From positions 1,116,001 through 1,180,000 of the forward strand of contig NZ_CP125652.1 of assembly GCF_030053135.1 (NCBI RefSeq): a stretch of DNA of 64,000 nucleotides, given 5' to 3'. Positions 1-8,674 of this stretch are shown one piece after another (positions within the stretch are counted from its first letter, which is position 1; every line of letters begins with the position of its first letter). A program made the position numbers and the translations under genes. This stretch comes from Rhizobium sp. BT04. Its GTDB lineage: Bacteria; Pseudomonadota; Alphaproteobacteria; Rhizobiales; Rhizobiaceae. The notes under the pieces are model-generated. The model was not told where the DNA came from, did not search any database, and saw only the letters and a list, made by a program, of their open reading frames with translations.

Positions 1-732
1 CTGATCCGGCTGGACGCCGCGCGCGAGGCGGCGCTAACGGCAGCGGTCGAGCCGCACGCCTGGATGCCGGCCGTCGAACGCCACGAAATCCAGATCATCG
101 CCGCACCGAGAACATCAGCCGCCTTGAACGGCGCCAATGGCACAGCCGGGGAAAATGAACGCAACCGGCGCCTGATTACGGCGCTCTGCGAGCATCTGAT
201 CTCGCAGGAAAGCGAACTCAACCGGCTGGACGGCCGCGTCGGCGACGGCGATACCGGTTCGACGGTGGCGACAGGCGCCCGCAGCGTGCTGGCCCGCCTC
301 GATACCTTGCCGCTCGACCGGCCGGCGGCAACGCTTGCCTCACTCGGCGATATCCTCGGCACCAGCATGGGCGGATCGAGCGGCGTGCTGCTGTCGATCT
401 TCTTCACCGCGGCGGCAAAGGCGATGGCCGACAAAGCCGATATATCGGCGGCCCTTCTTGCCGGGCTCGCCAGGATGACGTTCTATGGCGGAGCCGCAGT
501 CGGCGACCGGACGATGGTCGATGCGCTCTCACCTGCCCTGCATGCGCTCGCATCCGGCGATGTCGCCGCCGCGGCAAGGGCAGCGGCAGCGGGTGCGGAG
601 TCGACCAGGACGATGACGAAGGCGAGAGCCGGACGCGCCTCCTATGTCGGCGAAAGGGATCTGGCGGGTGTTGCCGATCCCGGTGCGGTCGCCGTTGCCG
701 GCGCGTTCGGCGTGGTGGCAAGCTTCGCCTGA
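1..732 (+). CDS. Dihydroxyacetone kinase, single-chain DhaK-DhaL type, C-terminal part (cut by window edge)
   Basis: The frame is open from base 1, so the start and the DhaK half lie outside the window. The visible part is the end of a linker followed by a DhaL-type ATP-binding domain. It has the Asp-rich metal motif VGDGDTG and the helical-barrel signature GTSMGGSSGVL. The Thr in DGDTG, where PTS-type DhaL has His, fits the ATP-dependent single-chain enzymes. Such kinases phosphorylate dihydroxyacetone or related small ketoses in the cytoplasm. It is followed 47 bases later by a free-standing dhaL, so two kinase types share this locus. Substrate identity cannot be read from the sequence. Confidence 0.85.
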   Translation: MIRLDAAREAALTAAVEPHAWMPAVERHEIQIIAAPRTSAALNGANGTAGENERNRRLITALCEHLISQESELNRLDGRVGDGDTGSTVATGARSVLARLDTLPLDRPAATLASLGDILGTSMGGSSGVLLSIFFTAAAKAMADKADISAALLAGLARMTFYGGAAVGDRTMVDALSPALHALASGDVAAAARAAAAGAESTRTMTKARAGRASYVGERDLAGVADPGAVAVAGAFGVVASFA

Positions 733-779
733 CCGGCGTAAAGTTTGAGAGCCGCGCGGGAGACGCGGCGACAGGGAGG

Positions 780-1400
780 ATGGCAGTGCAGGCGGAACCG
801 GTGCTTGTGGCAGGATTGATCGAGGTGTGCCGCGCGACGATCGCGGCAAACAGCGATCATCTCTGCGCGCTCGATCGCGCCATCGGCGATGGCGATCACG
901 GGACCAACATGCGGCGCGGCTGCGAGGCAGTGAGCGCCGAAGGCGAAAGCCTGTCCAGCCTGCCCTTTCCCGACGCCGTGGAAAAGATCGGCCTGACGCT
1001 GGTGATGAATGTCGGGGGGGCGGCCGGGCCGCTCTACGGCACGCTGCTGATGGAGATCGGCCGCGAGCTTCGCAAAAGTGAGGAAACGGCCGATTTTCCG
1101 CAGGTGCTGAAACAGGCGATCGACGCGGTGGCAAGACGCGGACGCGCCCATGCCGGCGACAAGACGCTGCTCGACGTGCTCTATCCCGTGCATGCGGCAC
1201 TGGCGAAGAGGTCACCGCTCGGCGACATCGCCCGCAAGGCCGAGCGCTCCGCCGACAGGACCGCCGCGATGAAGGCGATGCGCGGGCGCGCGGCCTATCT
1301 CGGCGATCGTTCGATTGGCCATGTCGATCCCGGCGCGTCGAGCTGCGCACTGTTGACCACGGCGATCTGCCGCTATCTCGGGGAGCATCGCCCCCAATGA
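780..1400 (+). CDS. dhaL: PTS-type dihydroxyacetone kinase subunit DhaL
   Basis: This 206-residue protein is the ADP-binding subunit of a PEP-dependent dihydroxyacetone kinase. The metal and nucleotide motif IGDGDHGTNM lies near residues 36-44, with Asp32, Asp37 and Asp39 as likely Mg ligands. In this family DhaL keeps ADP bound and passes phosphate from DhaM to the substrate held on DhaK. The ATG follows an AGGGAGG ribosome site. The stop overlaps the dhaM start as ATGA, so the two are translationally coupled. Length is normal for DhaL. Confidence 0.92.
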   Translation: MAVQAEPVLVAGLIEVCRATIAANSDHLCALDRAIGDGDHGTNMRRGCEAVSAEGESLSSLPFPDAVEKIGLTLVMNVGGAAGPLYGTLLMEIGRELRKSEETADFPQVLKQAIDAVARRGRAHAGDKTLLDVLYPVHAALAKRSPLGDIARKAERSADRTAAMKAMRGRAAYLGDRSIGHVDPGASSCALLTTAICRYLGEHRPQ

Positions 1401-1813
1401 ATGCAAGGACCGACATGACTGCAAAGACCGCAAACGTGGGCATCGTGATCGTCTCCCACTCGCCGCTGGTGGCACGGGGCATCGCCGACATGGTGCGGCA
1501 GATGGTCGGCGACTGCGTGCCGGTCGCCTGGTCGGGCGGTAACGTCCATGGCGAGCTCGGCACCGATGCCGGCGGCATCCTGCGGGCGATCGAGGCCGCT
1601 TGGTCCGATGCCGGCGTCGCTGTCTTCGTCGATCTCGGCGGCGCCGAAACCAACAGCGAGATGGCGATCGAAATGCTGGGCCTTCCACGCGCGGCCCTCG
1701 TCTCCATCTGCAACGCGCCTTTGGTCGAAGGCGCCGTCATCGCCGCTGCCGAGGCGTCGGGGGGCGCGTCGCTGGCCAAAGTCGTCGCCACAGCCGAGGA
1801 ACTGTCCCCCTGA
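1397..1813 (+). CDS. dhaM: DhaM, EIIA-mannose-type phosphotransfer subunit of dihydroxyacetone kinase
   Basis: A 138-residue EIIA-Man-fold protein. The family phospho-histidine is in GIVIVSHSPLVARG, near residue 21. It takes phosphate from HPr and rephosphorylates ADP on DhaL. In E. coli DhaM is one chain of EIIA, HPr and a partial EI. Here only the EIIA part is present, and HPr and EI are the next two genes. The ATG at 1397 overlaps the dhaL stop; an in-frame ATG at 1415 is an alternative start. The stop overlaps the ATG proposed for HPr. Confidence 0.88.
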   Translation: MNARTDMTAKTANVGIVIVSHSPLVARGIADMVRQMVGDCVPVAWSGGNVHGELGTDAGGILRAIEAAWSDAGVAVFVDLGGAETNSEMAIEMLGLPRAALVSICNAPLVEGAVIAAAEASGGASLAKVVATAEELSP

Positions 1814-2157
1814 TGACGAGCGGATTGCGTAGTGAAAGACAGGAGCCCGATCCATTGCACGTGAATTGCCAGACGGAGGTGGAAGTCAAGCACGGTGTCG
1901 GACTGCATGCCCGCCCCTCCGTCACCTTCACCCGGCTTGCCAAGTCCTTTCCCTGTTCGATCGAGATCGCTGTCAACGGCAGCGACGTCTGGCTGAACGG
2001 CAAGAGCATCATCAAGATCATGGGCGCGAGAATCCGCAAAGGGTCGATCCTCAGGATCCGCGCCGACGGCATTCTCGCCGAAGAGGCGATCCGCGCGCTG
2101 AAGGAACTCATCGAGCGCAACTTCGATGAGGAAAAGAAACATGGCCGAACCGCTTAG
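1813..2157 (+). CDS. HPr-family phosphocarrier dedicated to the DHA kinase
   Basis: An HPr-like protein with the phospho-His motif GVGLHARPS (His32 from the first ATG) and the regulatory-serine region NGKSIIKIMG. It should carry phosphate from the downstream Enzyme I to DhaM. The ATG at 1813 overlaps the dhaM stop and gives 114 residues. A TTG at 1855, nine bases after AGGAG, or a GTG at 1861 would give a chain close to the usual 85-100 residues and may be the true start. The 3' end overlaps the Enzyme I start by 17 bases. Confidence 0.88.
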   Translation: MTSGLRSERQEPDPLHVNCQTEVEVKHGVGLHARPSVTFTRLAKSFPCSIEIAVNGSDVWLNGKSIIKIMGARIRKGSILRIRADGILAEEAIRALKELIERNFDEEKKHGRTA

Positions 2158-3721
2158 GCTGAAAGCAAAGAGCGCATCCCCCGGCGTCGCATCCGGCCCG
2201 GCCTTTCTGGCCGAGCGGCCAGGCGGCGCCCCTGAGCCTAGAACTGCCGGCGGATACGGCGCGCTGGAGACGGCGATCTATATCTCGATCGGCGAACTCG
2301 AGCGCCTTGCCGAGGGCGCCGATGCCGAAAGCCGCGATATCATCGATTTCCAGATCGAGGTGTTGCGCGATCCGACAATCGCGGAGGCGACCGGCGCACG
2401 CATGCTGGCCGATGAGAACGTCGTCTTCGCCTGGGTCGCCACCCTCGACGCCTATATCGGCGAACTCGAAGCGGCCGACGAGGAACAGATGCGGGCGCGC
2501 GCCGTCGATATTCTCGACATCAAGAACCGGGTGCTCGGCGCACTCGCCGGCACCCCGATCGCCGATTTCCCGCCCGGCTCGGTCTTCGTCGGCAAGGACA
2601 TGGAACCGAGCCGTTTTCTCGCCCATGACTGGTCGAAAGGCGGCGGCATCGCGTTGTTTGCAGGCAGCACCGCCGGCCACGTCGCCCTGCTCGCCCGGGC
2701 GAAATCGGTACCGATGGTGGTCGGCACCGGCCGCTTTTCGGCAGCAGACGGAGATCCTGTCAGCGTGGATGGCGACGCCGGCGCGGTCATCCTGAAAGCC
2801 GGCGGCAAGCTGATCCCGCCGCTCGCACCCGCTCAAGCGCCTGCTAGTGACGCGCAAATTGTAAGCGGCGAGCTACGCACGGCGGACGGCGTGCCGATCC
2901 TCATCTCCATCAACATCAACGATCCCGCCGAGATCGATGCCCTCGATCCGGCAACGGCGGGCGTCGGCCTGATGCGCTCGGAATTCTCGGTCACCTCACT
3001 CGCCGATGCCGCCAATGAGGAGCGCCAGCTGGCGATCTATCGCCGCGTGCTGGAGCAGGCGGGCGACAAGCCGGTGATCATTAGAATGCTCGACATCGGC
3101 GGCGACAAGCCGCTTGCCGGCCTGGAAGACCTGCCGGCTCTCTCCAATTCGAGCCTGCGCGGCATCCGGCTACTGCTTGCCCGGCCGGAAATCGCCCGGG
3201 TGCAGGCGCGCGCCCTGCTGCGCGCCGCTGTCTTCGGCAAACTGTCGGTGATGCTGCCGATGGTGACCTTTCCCGACGAGATCGACAGGATGCGCGAGCT
3301 GTTCCGCGAAGAAGCCGAAAAGCTCGGCCGCCGCGCCCTGCTCCACCGGATGCCGCCGATCGGCATGATGGTGGAGGTGCCATCGGCCGCATTGATGCTC
3401 GACACGTTCGGGTCGGCGGCATTCTTCTCGTTCGGAACCAACGATCTGACCCAGTACCTCGCCGCATCCACCCGCGACGACCTCGACGCCGATGCCGGCA
3501 AGGCAGCGCCCGCCGTGCTCCGGCTGATTGCCCAGGCGGTGAAGCTTGCCGCCGGCAAGCCCACCAGCATCTGCGGCGACATGGCCGGCGATCCCCGCTA
3601 TCTCTCGGGGTTGCTCGCCGCCGGCCTCCGGCATTTTTCCGTGGCGCCGGCCCGGCGTCCCGCGATAAGATCGGCGATCATCGGTCTCAATGCCGATGGC
3701 ACAAAGGCAGCCGGAGAATAG
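2141..3721 (+). CDS. Phosphoenolpyruvate-protein phosphotransferase (Enzyme I) of the DHA kinase relay
   Basis: Enzyme I takes phosphate from PEP and passes it to HPr. The start at 2141 gives 526 residues, a little short of standard EI (about 570). The phospho-His is in STAGHVALLAR (His180), less canonical than the usual GGxTSH motif. PEP-site motifs are intact: MLDIGGDKPL, FFSFGTNDLTQY and the catalytic Cys in SICGDMAGD. It overlaps the HPr gene by 17 bases in another frame. With HPr, DhaM, DhaL and DhaK this is a complete phosphorelay encoded in one operon, which matters because alphaproteobacteria often have only the nitrogen-type PTS. Confidence 0.9.
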   Translation: MAEPLRLKAKSASPGVASGPAFLAERPGGAPEPRTAGGYGALETAIYISIGELERLAEGADAESRDIIDFQIEVLRDPTIAEATGARMLADENVVFAWVATLDAYIGELEAADEEQMRARAVDILDIKNRVLGALAGTPIADFPPGSVFVGKDMEPSRFLAHDWSKGGGIALFAGSTAGHVALLARAKSVPMVVGTGRFSAADGDPVSVDGDAGAVILKAGGKLIPPLAPAQAPASDAQIVSGELRTADGVPILISININDPAEIDALDPATAGVGLMRSEFSVTSLADAANEERQLAIYRRVLEQAGDKPVIIRMLDIGGDKPLAGLEDLPALSNSSLRGIRLLLARPEIARVQARALLRAAVFGKLSVMLPMVTFPDEIDRMRELFREEAEKLGRRALLHRMPPIGMMVEVPSAALMLDTFGSAAFFSFGTNDLTQYLAASTRDDLDADAGKAAPAVLRLIAQAVKLAAGKPTSICGDMAGDPRYLSGLLAAGLRHFSVAPARRPAIRSAIIGLNADGTKAAGE

Positions 3722-3722
3722 A

Positions 3723-4130
3723 ATGGCGCGCGAAGACACCGAAGACGCCATTATCGCCTACAAGTCCATTCTGGCGCAGATCATCGACAACAGGCCATCG
3801 GGCACGCGCCAGCGCCTGGCGACGGCGCTTGGCAAACATCGCAGCTTCGTCACCCAGATCACCAGCCCGACCTATGCGACACCGCTGCCGGCGCGCCATC
3901 TGGCCACCATCGTCGGCGTCTGCCATTTCAGCGCGGCCGAACAGGAGCGCTTTCTCGAAGCCTACCAGGCCGCCCATCCCGGCAAGCTGCCGGATCTCGG
4001 CCATTCCGAGAAATTGCGGCACCTGTCGCTGATGGTGCCCGACTTCGGCGACGACAGGAAAAACCGCCTGCTGGAAGAGGCGATTTCCGATCTGGTGCAG
4101 AAGATCGTCGCGATATCGGGTGCGGAATGA
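3723..4130 (+). CDS. Small putative HTH protein within the dha operon
   Basis: A 135-residue soluble protein starting one base after the Enzyme I stop. A longer in-frame version from 3690 would run into ptsI-like coding sequence and is less likely. Residues about 22-65 look like a helix-turn-helix: a TRQRLATALGKHRSFVTQI stretch resembles an XRE-type recognition unit, and an AEQERFLEAY segment follows. No enzymatic motif is visible. Its position between Enzyme I and dhaK suggests a regulator of the operon or a partner of the kinase; it is not the sigma54-activator DhaR of enterobacteria. The function is inference. Confidence 0.7.
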   Translation: MAREDTEDAIIAYKSILAQIIDNRPSGTRQRLATALGKHRSFVTQITSPTYATPLPARHLATIVGVCHFSAAEQERFLEAYQAAHPGKLPDLGHSEKLRHLSLMVPDFGDDRKNRLLEEAISDLVQKIVAISGAE

Positions 4131-4181
4131 CGAGTGAGTCGCTTAACGTAACGTAATGCTTTTGGCCTTGGGAGGGGCTTG

Positions 4182-5174
4182 ATGAAGAAGTTCATGAACA
4201 CTGCGGAAACCATGGTCGCCGAAAGCGTCGAAGGCTTCGTGCGCGCCCATGAGGCCTTCGTGGTGTTCGGGGCCGAGCGCAAATCCATCCGCCGCCGCCA
4301 TCTCACCCCAGGCAAGGTGGCGCTCATCTCAGGCGGCGGCGCCGGCCACGAACCGATGCATATCGGCTTCGTCGGCCACGGCATGCTGGATGCCGCCTGT
4401 GTCGGCCATATCTTCACTTCGCCGACACCGAGTCAGATCATCGCCGCCATCGAGGAGGCCGATACCGGCGTCGGCTGCCTGCTCGTGGTCAAGAACTACG
4501 ACGGCGACCTGATGAATTTCGAAATGGCGATCGAGATGGCCGGCAACCGCCACAGCCTCGACATGGTGGTCGTCAGCGACGATATCGAGACATCGAGAAC
4601 AGGCGAAGGCCGCGGCCGGCGCGGCGTCGCCGGAACGCTGATCGTCGAAAAACTCCTGGGGGCAGCAGCCGAGCGCGGCATGTCGCTTGCCGAATTGAAG
4701 CAGCTTGGCGAGGGGTTGAACACACGCATCCGCTCGATGGGTGTGGCGCTCAACGGCGTGACGGTGCCGCAGACCGAGCGCACGACGTTTGCGCTCGGAC
4801 CCGACGAAATGGAAATGGGCGTCGGCATCCATGGCGAGCCCGGCCATGCCAGGCAGCCCTTCGCCGCCGCCGACGCCATCATCGGACATCTCTGCGAAAC
4901 CATCGCCGCTGACATCGCGGCAGCGCCGGGCATGCGAGCCTTGCTGTTCGTCAACGGCCTCGGCGGCACGCCACCGGCCGAACTCTACCTCGCCTATAAC
5001 GGCGCCCGCCGTTTCATCGAGGAAAGAGGCATTCCGATCGAGCGCTCGCTGGTTGGAACCTACGTCACCTCGCTCGACATGCAGGGACTGTCCGTCACCC
5101 TTGCCTTGCTGACCGACGAGGAGATCGCGCTCTGGGACGCGCCGGTGGCGACGGCGGCACTGCGTTGGCCGTGA
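4182..5174 (+). CDS. dhaK: Dihydroxyacetone kinase substrate-binding subunit DhaK
   Basis: DhaK binds the ketose covalently through a histidine hemiaminal. From the ATG at 4182 the protein is 330 residues. Landmarks are GGGAGHEP (His56), KNYDGDLMNFE (Asp109) and the substrate histidine in GVGIHGEPG (His217), which matches E. coli His218. The canonical KNYTGD is KNYDGD here, so the substrate may differ from plain dihydroxyacetone; related kinases act on erythrulose phosphates or other tetrose derivatives. GGGAGGGG precedes the start. It is the last gene of the operon, with a convergent esterase 16 bases on. Confidence 0.93.
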   Translation: MKKFMNTAETMVAESVEGFVRAHEAFVVFGAERKSIRRRHLTPGKVALISGGGAGHEPMHIGFVGHGMLDAACVGHIFTSPTPSQIIAAIEEADTGVGCLLVVKNYDGDLMNFEMAIEMAGNRHSLDMVVVSDDIETSRTGEGRGRRGVAGTLIVEKLLGAAAERGMSLAELKQLGEGLNTRIRSMGVALNGVTVPQTERTTFALGPDEMEMGVGIHGEPGHARQPFAAADAIIGHLCETIAADIAAAPGMRALLFVNGLGGTPPAELYLAYNGARRFIEERGIPIERSLVGTYVTSLDMQGLSVTLALLTDEEIALWDAPVATAALRWP

Positions 5175-5190
5175 CGGCATCCCAAGGGTG

Positions 5191-5919
5191 TCAGATGTAA
5201 AGCGCTGCCATCTTCCTCCAGGCGCCGGCGCGGTGGGCGCGTCCGTCCCAGACATGTAACTGATGGCCGACATTCTTCTCGCCCAGCAGCCGGCTGAGAT
5301 AGCGGTTGTTGTCGAGGAAAGGGTCGGCATCACCGATGGTGAGAACGATATCGATCTCGCGCAGCCTGTCGAGCCGCCAGTCGGAGCCGAGGCCGGGCAG
5401 GAAATGCGTCGGCGTGTGGAAGTAGACGCTGTCGTCGTAATAGCCGTCGAATAAGTCGCCGAAGGATTCCACCTTCATCGTCAGGTCGTAGCGGCCGGAA
5501 AAGGCGACGAGCTTACGGAAGAGATGCGGGTGGCGGAAGACGAGGCTCGCGGCCTGGAAGGCGCCGAGGCTGCATCCATGCACGATGGTGCAGTCATGCG
5601 CATTCTTCGCCGCCATCAGCGGCAGCACCTCGTTGAGGATATAATCCTCCAGCGCCGCATGCCGGCGGATGCGCTCGGCTGGGTGGTGGTGGATGCCATA
5701 GAGGCTGTCGGCGGCCAGGCCCTCGATGCAATAGAGCTGGAGATGACCGGCCTGCAGCTTGTCGGCAAGGCTCGCGACCAGGCCGAGCTGTTCATATTCG
5801 AAAAAGCGCCCTTCCCGCGTCGGAAACACCAGCACCTTGGCGCCGGCATGTCCGAACACGAGCATCTCCATGTCTCGATGCAGCCGCTGACTGTACCAGC
5901 GCAGATATTCGCGGTTCAT
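5191..5919 (-). CDS. Esterase-D-type alpha/beta hydrolase
   Basis: A 242-residue cytoplasmic hydrolase of the putative esterase (PF00756-like) group. The nucleophile Ser117 is in VHGCSLGAFQ. Asp in TIGDADPFLDN and His in GRAHRAGAW are candidates for the rest of the triad, the latter resembling the H-x-W ending of this family. The start overlaps the stop of the upstream acetylxylan-esterase-like gene by four bases, so the two esterases form a coupled pair. No signal peptide is visible. Substrate unknown. Confidence 0.8.
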   Translation of the reverse strand: MNREYLRWYSQRLHRDMEMLVFGHAGAKVLVFPTREGRFFEYEQLGLVASLADKLQAGHLQLYCIEGLAADSLYGIHHHPAERIRRHAALEDYILNEVLPLMAAKNAHDCTIVHGCSLGAFQAASLVFRHPHLFRKLVAFSGRYDLTMKVESFGDLFDGYYDDSVYFHTPTHFLPGLGSDWRLDRLREIDIVLTIGDADPFLDNNRYLSRLLGEKNVGHQLHVWDGRAHRAGAWRKMAALYI

Positions 5920-6875
5920 GGCACCCTGAAAAATTGTCCGATCTTGTTGCGGAGAACCGCCTCTTGGTCAGCACTTCCAGGGTAATCGAAATGCCCTGCA
6001 TCCAGGATGAAGATTTCATTAAATTTCGGTATCGCATTGGCGACAGCGAACTGGCAGGGCGGCGCGACCGAAGGATCGAAAAGCGCAACGGCCGTCAGCA
6101 TCGGCACCTTGATCCGGCGGGCAGCGGTCGCCGCATCATAAAGGCGCAGCGTCTCGAGCGCATTTCCATGCTCCGCCTGATATTGCTGCACCGATTGCGC
6201 GCTGCCGACGCTCGGCAGCTTGAGGCGCAGCGGCTGGTGGCCGAAGCTCGGCAGCGCGAGGTGCCCGCGGTCGATGCGCTCGTCATAGGCAATGGCCATT
6301 GCCCCGATGCCGCCGCCGAAGCTGATGCCGCTATAGCCGATATGCCCAGAAAGCCAGGGATAGAACGCGACGAGCGTCGAGACGGCCAGCCAGATATCTT
6401 CGACGCAGCCGCCAATGATATAGGCCTCCGGCTTATCGATATCGTGCAGCACATGCCAGGAGGGATTCTCGGAAATCGGCGGATGAGCGCTGCGCGACAG
6501 CCCGCGACAGCAGGGAAAAAGCACTGCTGTTTCCTTGACCGGCAAATCGAATTCAGGCCGATCGCGCCCGCCGTAACCATGCCCGACGACGAGACCGCGC
6601 CTCACCTCCTGCCCGCGCGGCAGAAGCAGCCAGCCGCCGATCCGGAACGCATCCGTGGAGAGATAGACGAGGTCGAGCACGTGCCAATCGGGATGGGTGA
6701 GTTCGCTGCGGGAAAGCACCGGCTGCGGATCAATCGTCAACGCCTTGCGATACCGCGCGCCCCAGAACGCGTCGAAACCGTCAGGCTCCTCCGGCGGCCC
6801 GATCGCCAGAAGCTCTTCGAGCCGCATGCCGTAGGTCGGATCGAAATCGAAGGGATGTGTCGTCGGAATGCTCAT
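5916..6875 (-). CDS. Acetylxylan esterase / cephalosporin-deacetylase-like protein
   Basis: A 319-residue AXE1-family alpha/beta hydrolase. The likely ATG is at 6875; the frame stays open 69 codons further upstream, but that part has no family features. The nucleophile is Ser185 in YSGISFGGG, a His lies in LDAGHFDYPG, and the Asp is probably in ALFDPSV. Such enzymes remove acetyl groups from small acetylated sugars; lack of a signal peptide suggests the substrate is imported first. It is co-transcribed with the downstream esterase. No strong ribosome site precedes the chosen start. Confidence 0.8.
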   Translation of the reverse strand: MSIPTTHPFDFDPTYGMRLEELLAIGPPEEPDGFDAFWGARYRKALTIDPQPVLSRSELTHPDWHVLDLVYLSTDAFRIGGWLLLPRGQEVRRGLVVGHGYGGRDRPEFDLPVKETAVLFPCCRGLSRSAHPPISENPSWHVLHDIDKPEAYIIGGCVEDIWLAVSTLVAFYPWLSGHIGYSGISFGGGIGAMAIAYDERIDRGHLALPSFGHQPLRLKLPSVGSAQSVQQYQAEHGNALETLRLYDAATAARRIKVPMLTAVALFDPSVAPPCQFAVANAIPKFNEIFILDAGHFDYPGSADQEAVLRNKIGQFFRVP

Positions 6876-7121
6876 CCGGCTTTGTCCCGTGAAACGGTCG
6901 GTTGCGCAAGGCTCTGGCTGCACCACGGGCAAAAGCCGCCCGTCACGCGCCAAGACTCGACAGCGACTTGCGCGCCTGCCGGCGTCAACAATGCTCACGG
7001 GCGCCGGAAAGCGCCGACAGACCCCGCGGCCGCGTAGGCTGGCAAGGTTCATGTTCGGCCAACCGGCCCGTTGCCGAAACAAGCCGCCGATCGCTCAGTG
7101 CAACGGCTTCACCGCCCCGGC

Positions 7122-7904
7122 TCAGTCCGCGTTCTGCCCCGCCGCTTCGAGGATCAGCCGGGTGATCTCGTCGGGATGGGAAATCAGCGAGAGGTGGCTG
7201 GCCGTCAGCTCTATCGTCTTTGCGCCCATGCGCTTGGCCATGAAGCGTTCGAGATCGGGATCGATCGTCCGATCCTCCGTCGAGACGGCATACCAGCTCG
7301 GCTTCGAACGCCAGGCAGCCGCGGTGGTCTTGCCGGTCAGCAGCGGCTTCTGGAACGGTTGCTGCACGGCATAGAGCACTTTCGCCCTCGCCTCCGGCAG
7401 GTCGCCGGCGAAATCACGCAGGAAAGCCGCTTCGCTCAGACGCCCCTCGTCGCCATCGAAGACGATGCCGGCGGACGCAGGCGGCGTTGGGAAGGTCTTG
7501 GCAAGAGCGGTATAATCCTCACCCGCATCCGGTGCCCGCGCAGCGACATAGACGAGCGCCGAAACGTTTGGATGCACGCCGGCCTCCGTGACCATCATGC
7601 CGGAAAACGAATGCCCGACCAGAACCGTCGGGCCATCCTGCCGATCGAGCACCCGCTTTACCGAAGCGGCGGCCTCGGGCAATGTCGTCAGCGGGTTCTG
7701 CACCGCCGTGGCGTTCAGCCCGGCCGCCTGCAGGCGCGTGATCACCTCGGTCCAGCACGAACCGTCGGCAAACAGCCCATGCGCCAGCACGATATTGCGT
7801 GCTTTGACGGGAGCTGATGTCGCGGCGATGCCGCGGGTGGTTAGCAGAGAGGCGGCGGCGCCGGCAACGAGGGCGGCCGAGAAAGCGCGTCTGTTGATCA
7901 TCAT
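7122..7904 (-). CDS. Tat-exported alpha/beta hydrolase
   Basis: A 260-residue hydrolase with a twin-arginine signal at the N-terminus (INRRAFSAALVAGAAASLL), so probably periplasmic. VLAHGLFADGSCW is the oxyanion region, Ser sits in VGHSFSGMM and the C-terminal His in TASHLSLISHP. The double ATG at 7904/7901 follows GGAAGGA. An in-frame extension to 8090 has no signal-like sequence and is rejected. The family resembles small aryl-esterase or salicylate-esterase-like proteins; substrate unknown. It lies alone, 217 bases downstream of the esterase pair. Confidence 0.8.
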   Translation of the reverse strand: MMINRRAFSAALVAGAAASLLTTRGIAATSAPVKARNIVLAHGLFADGSCWTEVITRLQAAGLNATAVQNPLTTLPEAAASVKRVLDRQDGPTVLVGHSFSGMMVTEAGVHPNVSALVYVAARAPDAGEDYTALAKTFPTPPASAGIVFDGDEGRLSEAAFLRDFAGDLPEARAKVLYAVQQPFQKPLLTGKTTAAAWRSKPSWYAVSTEDRTIDPDLERFMAKRMGAKTIELTASHLSLISHPDEITRLILEAAGQNAD

Positions 7905-8044
7905 GATCTGGTTTCCTTCCGAATGGAGAGCATTGAAGGATCGAAAGCATGCTGGCTCGAGGCCGGAGATCCCGCGCAGCTGAAAATCGGTGGGTCTATG
8001 ACGCTGTGTCGGGCGGCTCATCCCACCCGGCGTTACGCGAGCTC

Positions 8045-8350
8045 TCATGCGTATTTCAATTCGGCATTGAAGCGGCCTGCCAATGCGCAAGCCCGCCTGC
8101 TGAAGATATATCTATTCCCGATATCCAGAAAGTCACCTCGCTTAGCCGCTTCATCGAAGCCGGCAAGCTGGCGTGAGTTGCGGGCCAGATACCCGTCCCT
8201 GTTCCATTTATCGAACCAACCGGCTACGTATCCGACGAGAAATTGCCGCGAACCGCTGCAATCGGAATAAAGCAGGTCACCGCTGGAAAACCCGGCGGGA
8301 ATCTTTGCTGAAACCGTTGCCAACAAAGTGGTGATAAGAATGCCCGACAT
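8045..8350 (-). CDS. Small exported protein resembling the Rap1a/Tai family
   Basis: A 101-residue protein with a short hydrophobic N-terminus (MSGILITTLLATVSA) that fits a signal peptide. It has the pattern G-x-x-LY-x-x-C followed by FLVGYVAGWFD, and a second Cys near the C-terminus. This recalls Rap1a/Tai-type immunity and acid-stress proteins (Cys, then GYIxGxxD). GGAAAG lies just before the ATG at 8350. No T6SS or toxin gene is adjacent, so an immunity role is not supported here. It could be a general periplasmic protein. Confidence 0.5.
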   Translation of the reverse strand: MSGILITTLLATVSAKIPAGFSSGDLLYSDCSGSRQFLVGYVAGWFDKWNRDGYLARNSRQLAGFDEAAKRGDFLDIGNRYIFSRRACALAGRFNAELKYA

Positions 8351-8674
8351 CACACTTTCCAAGCGCTCGACGGAGCGGAGCTTTGATCGGGAAAGTGTCG
8401 GAAATTAGCTTCAACCTGTCATCTTTGCTGGCCGTCGATCGGCCGATCATTGCCGATCGAAACCGCACCGGAAGTTAAACTTTGGCAATCATCGCCATTG
8501 TCCGTTCCCCCACGGTTGCACATGCCGCCATCGTCGGTTACATCAAACCTCAATGGTCGGGTCACCCGGCCACGTAAGCGTTAACGTCACTCAACGCGTA
8601 TGATCGAACGGCTTTGCGGCTTCGATCTGCGCGACTGTGTCCTGCGGATCGAGCTTTCAAGTTCCTGAGGATAC
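8351..8674. other. Intergenic region without a recognised gene
   Basis: This 324-base stretch separates the minus-strand small exported protein from the plus-strand siderophore-interacting gene, so it should hold two divergent promoters. GATCGGCCGATC-type short palindromes are present near 8440-8460, but no convincing iron-regulator box or coding sequence was seen. Confidence 0.5.

Noticed and set aside
529..2142. 537-residue minus-strand ORF over dhaL/dhaM
   Set aside because: It runs antisense to dhaL, dhaM and HPr, which have clear motifs, and its own translation is Arg/Ser-rich with no family features.
8045..8350. Type VI secretion immunity function for the Rap1a-like protein
   Set aside because: No effector or T6SS gene is nearby; only the fold resemblance is kept.
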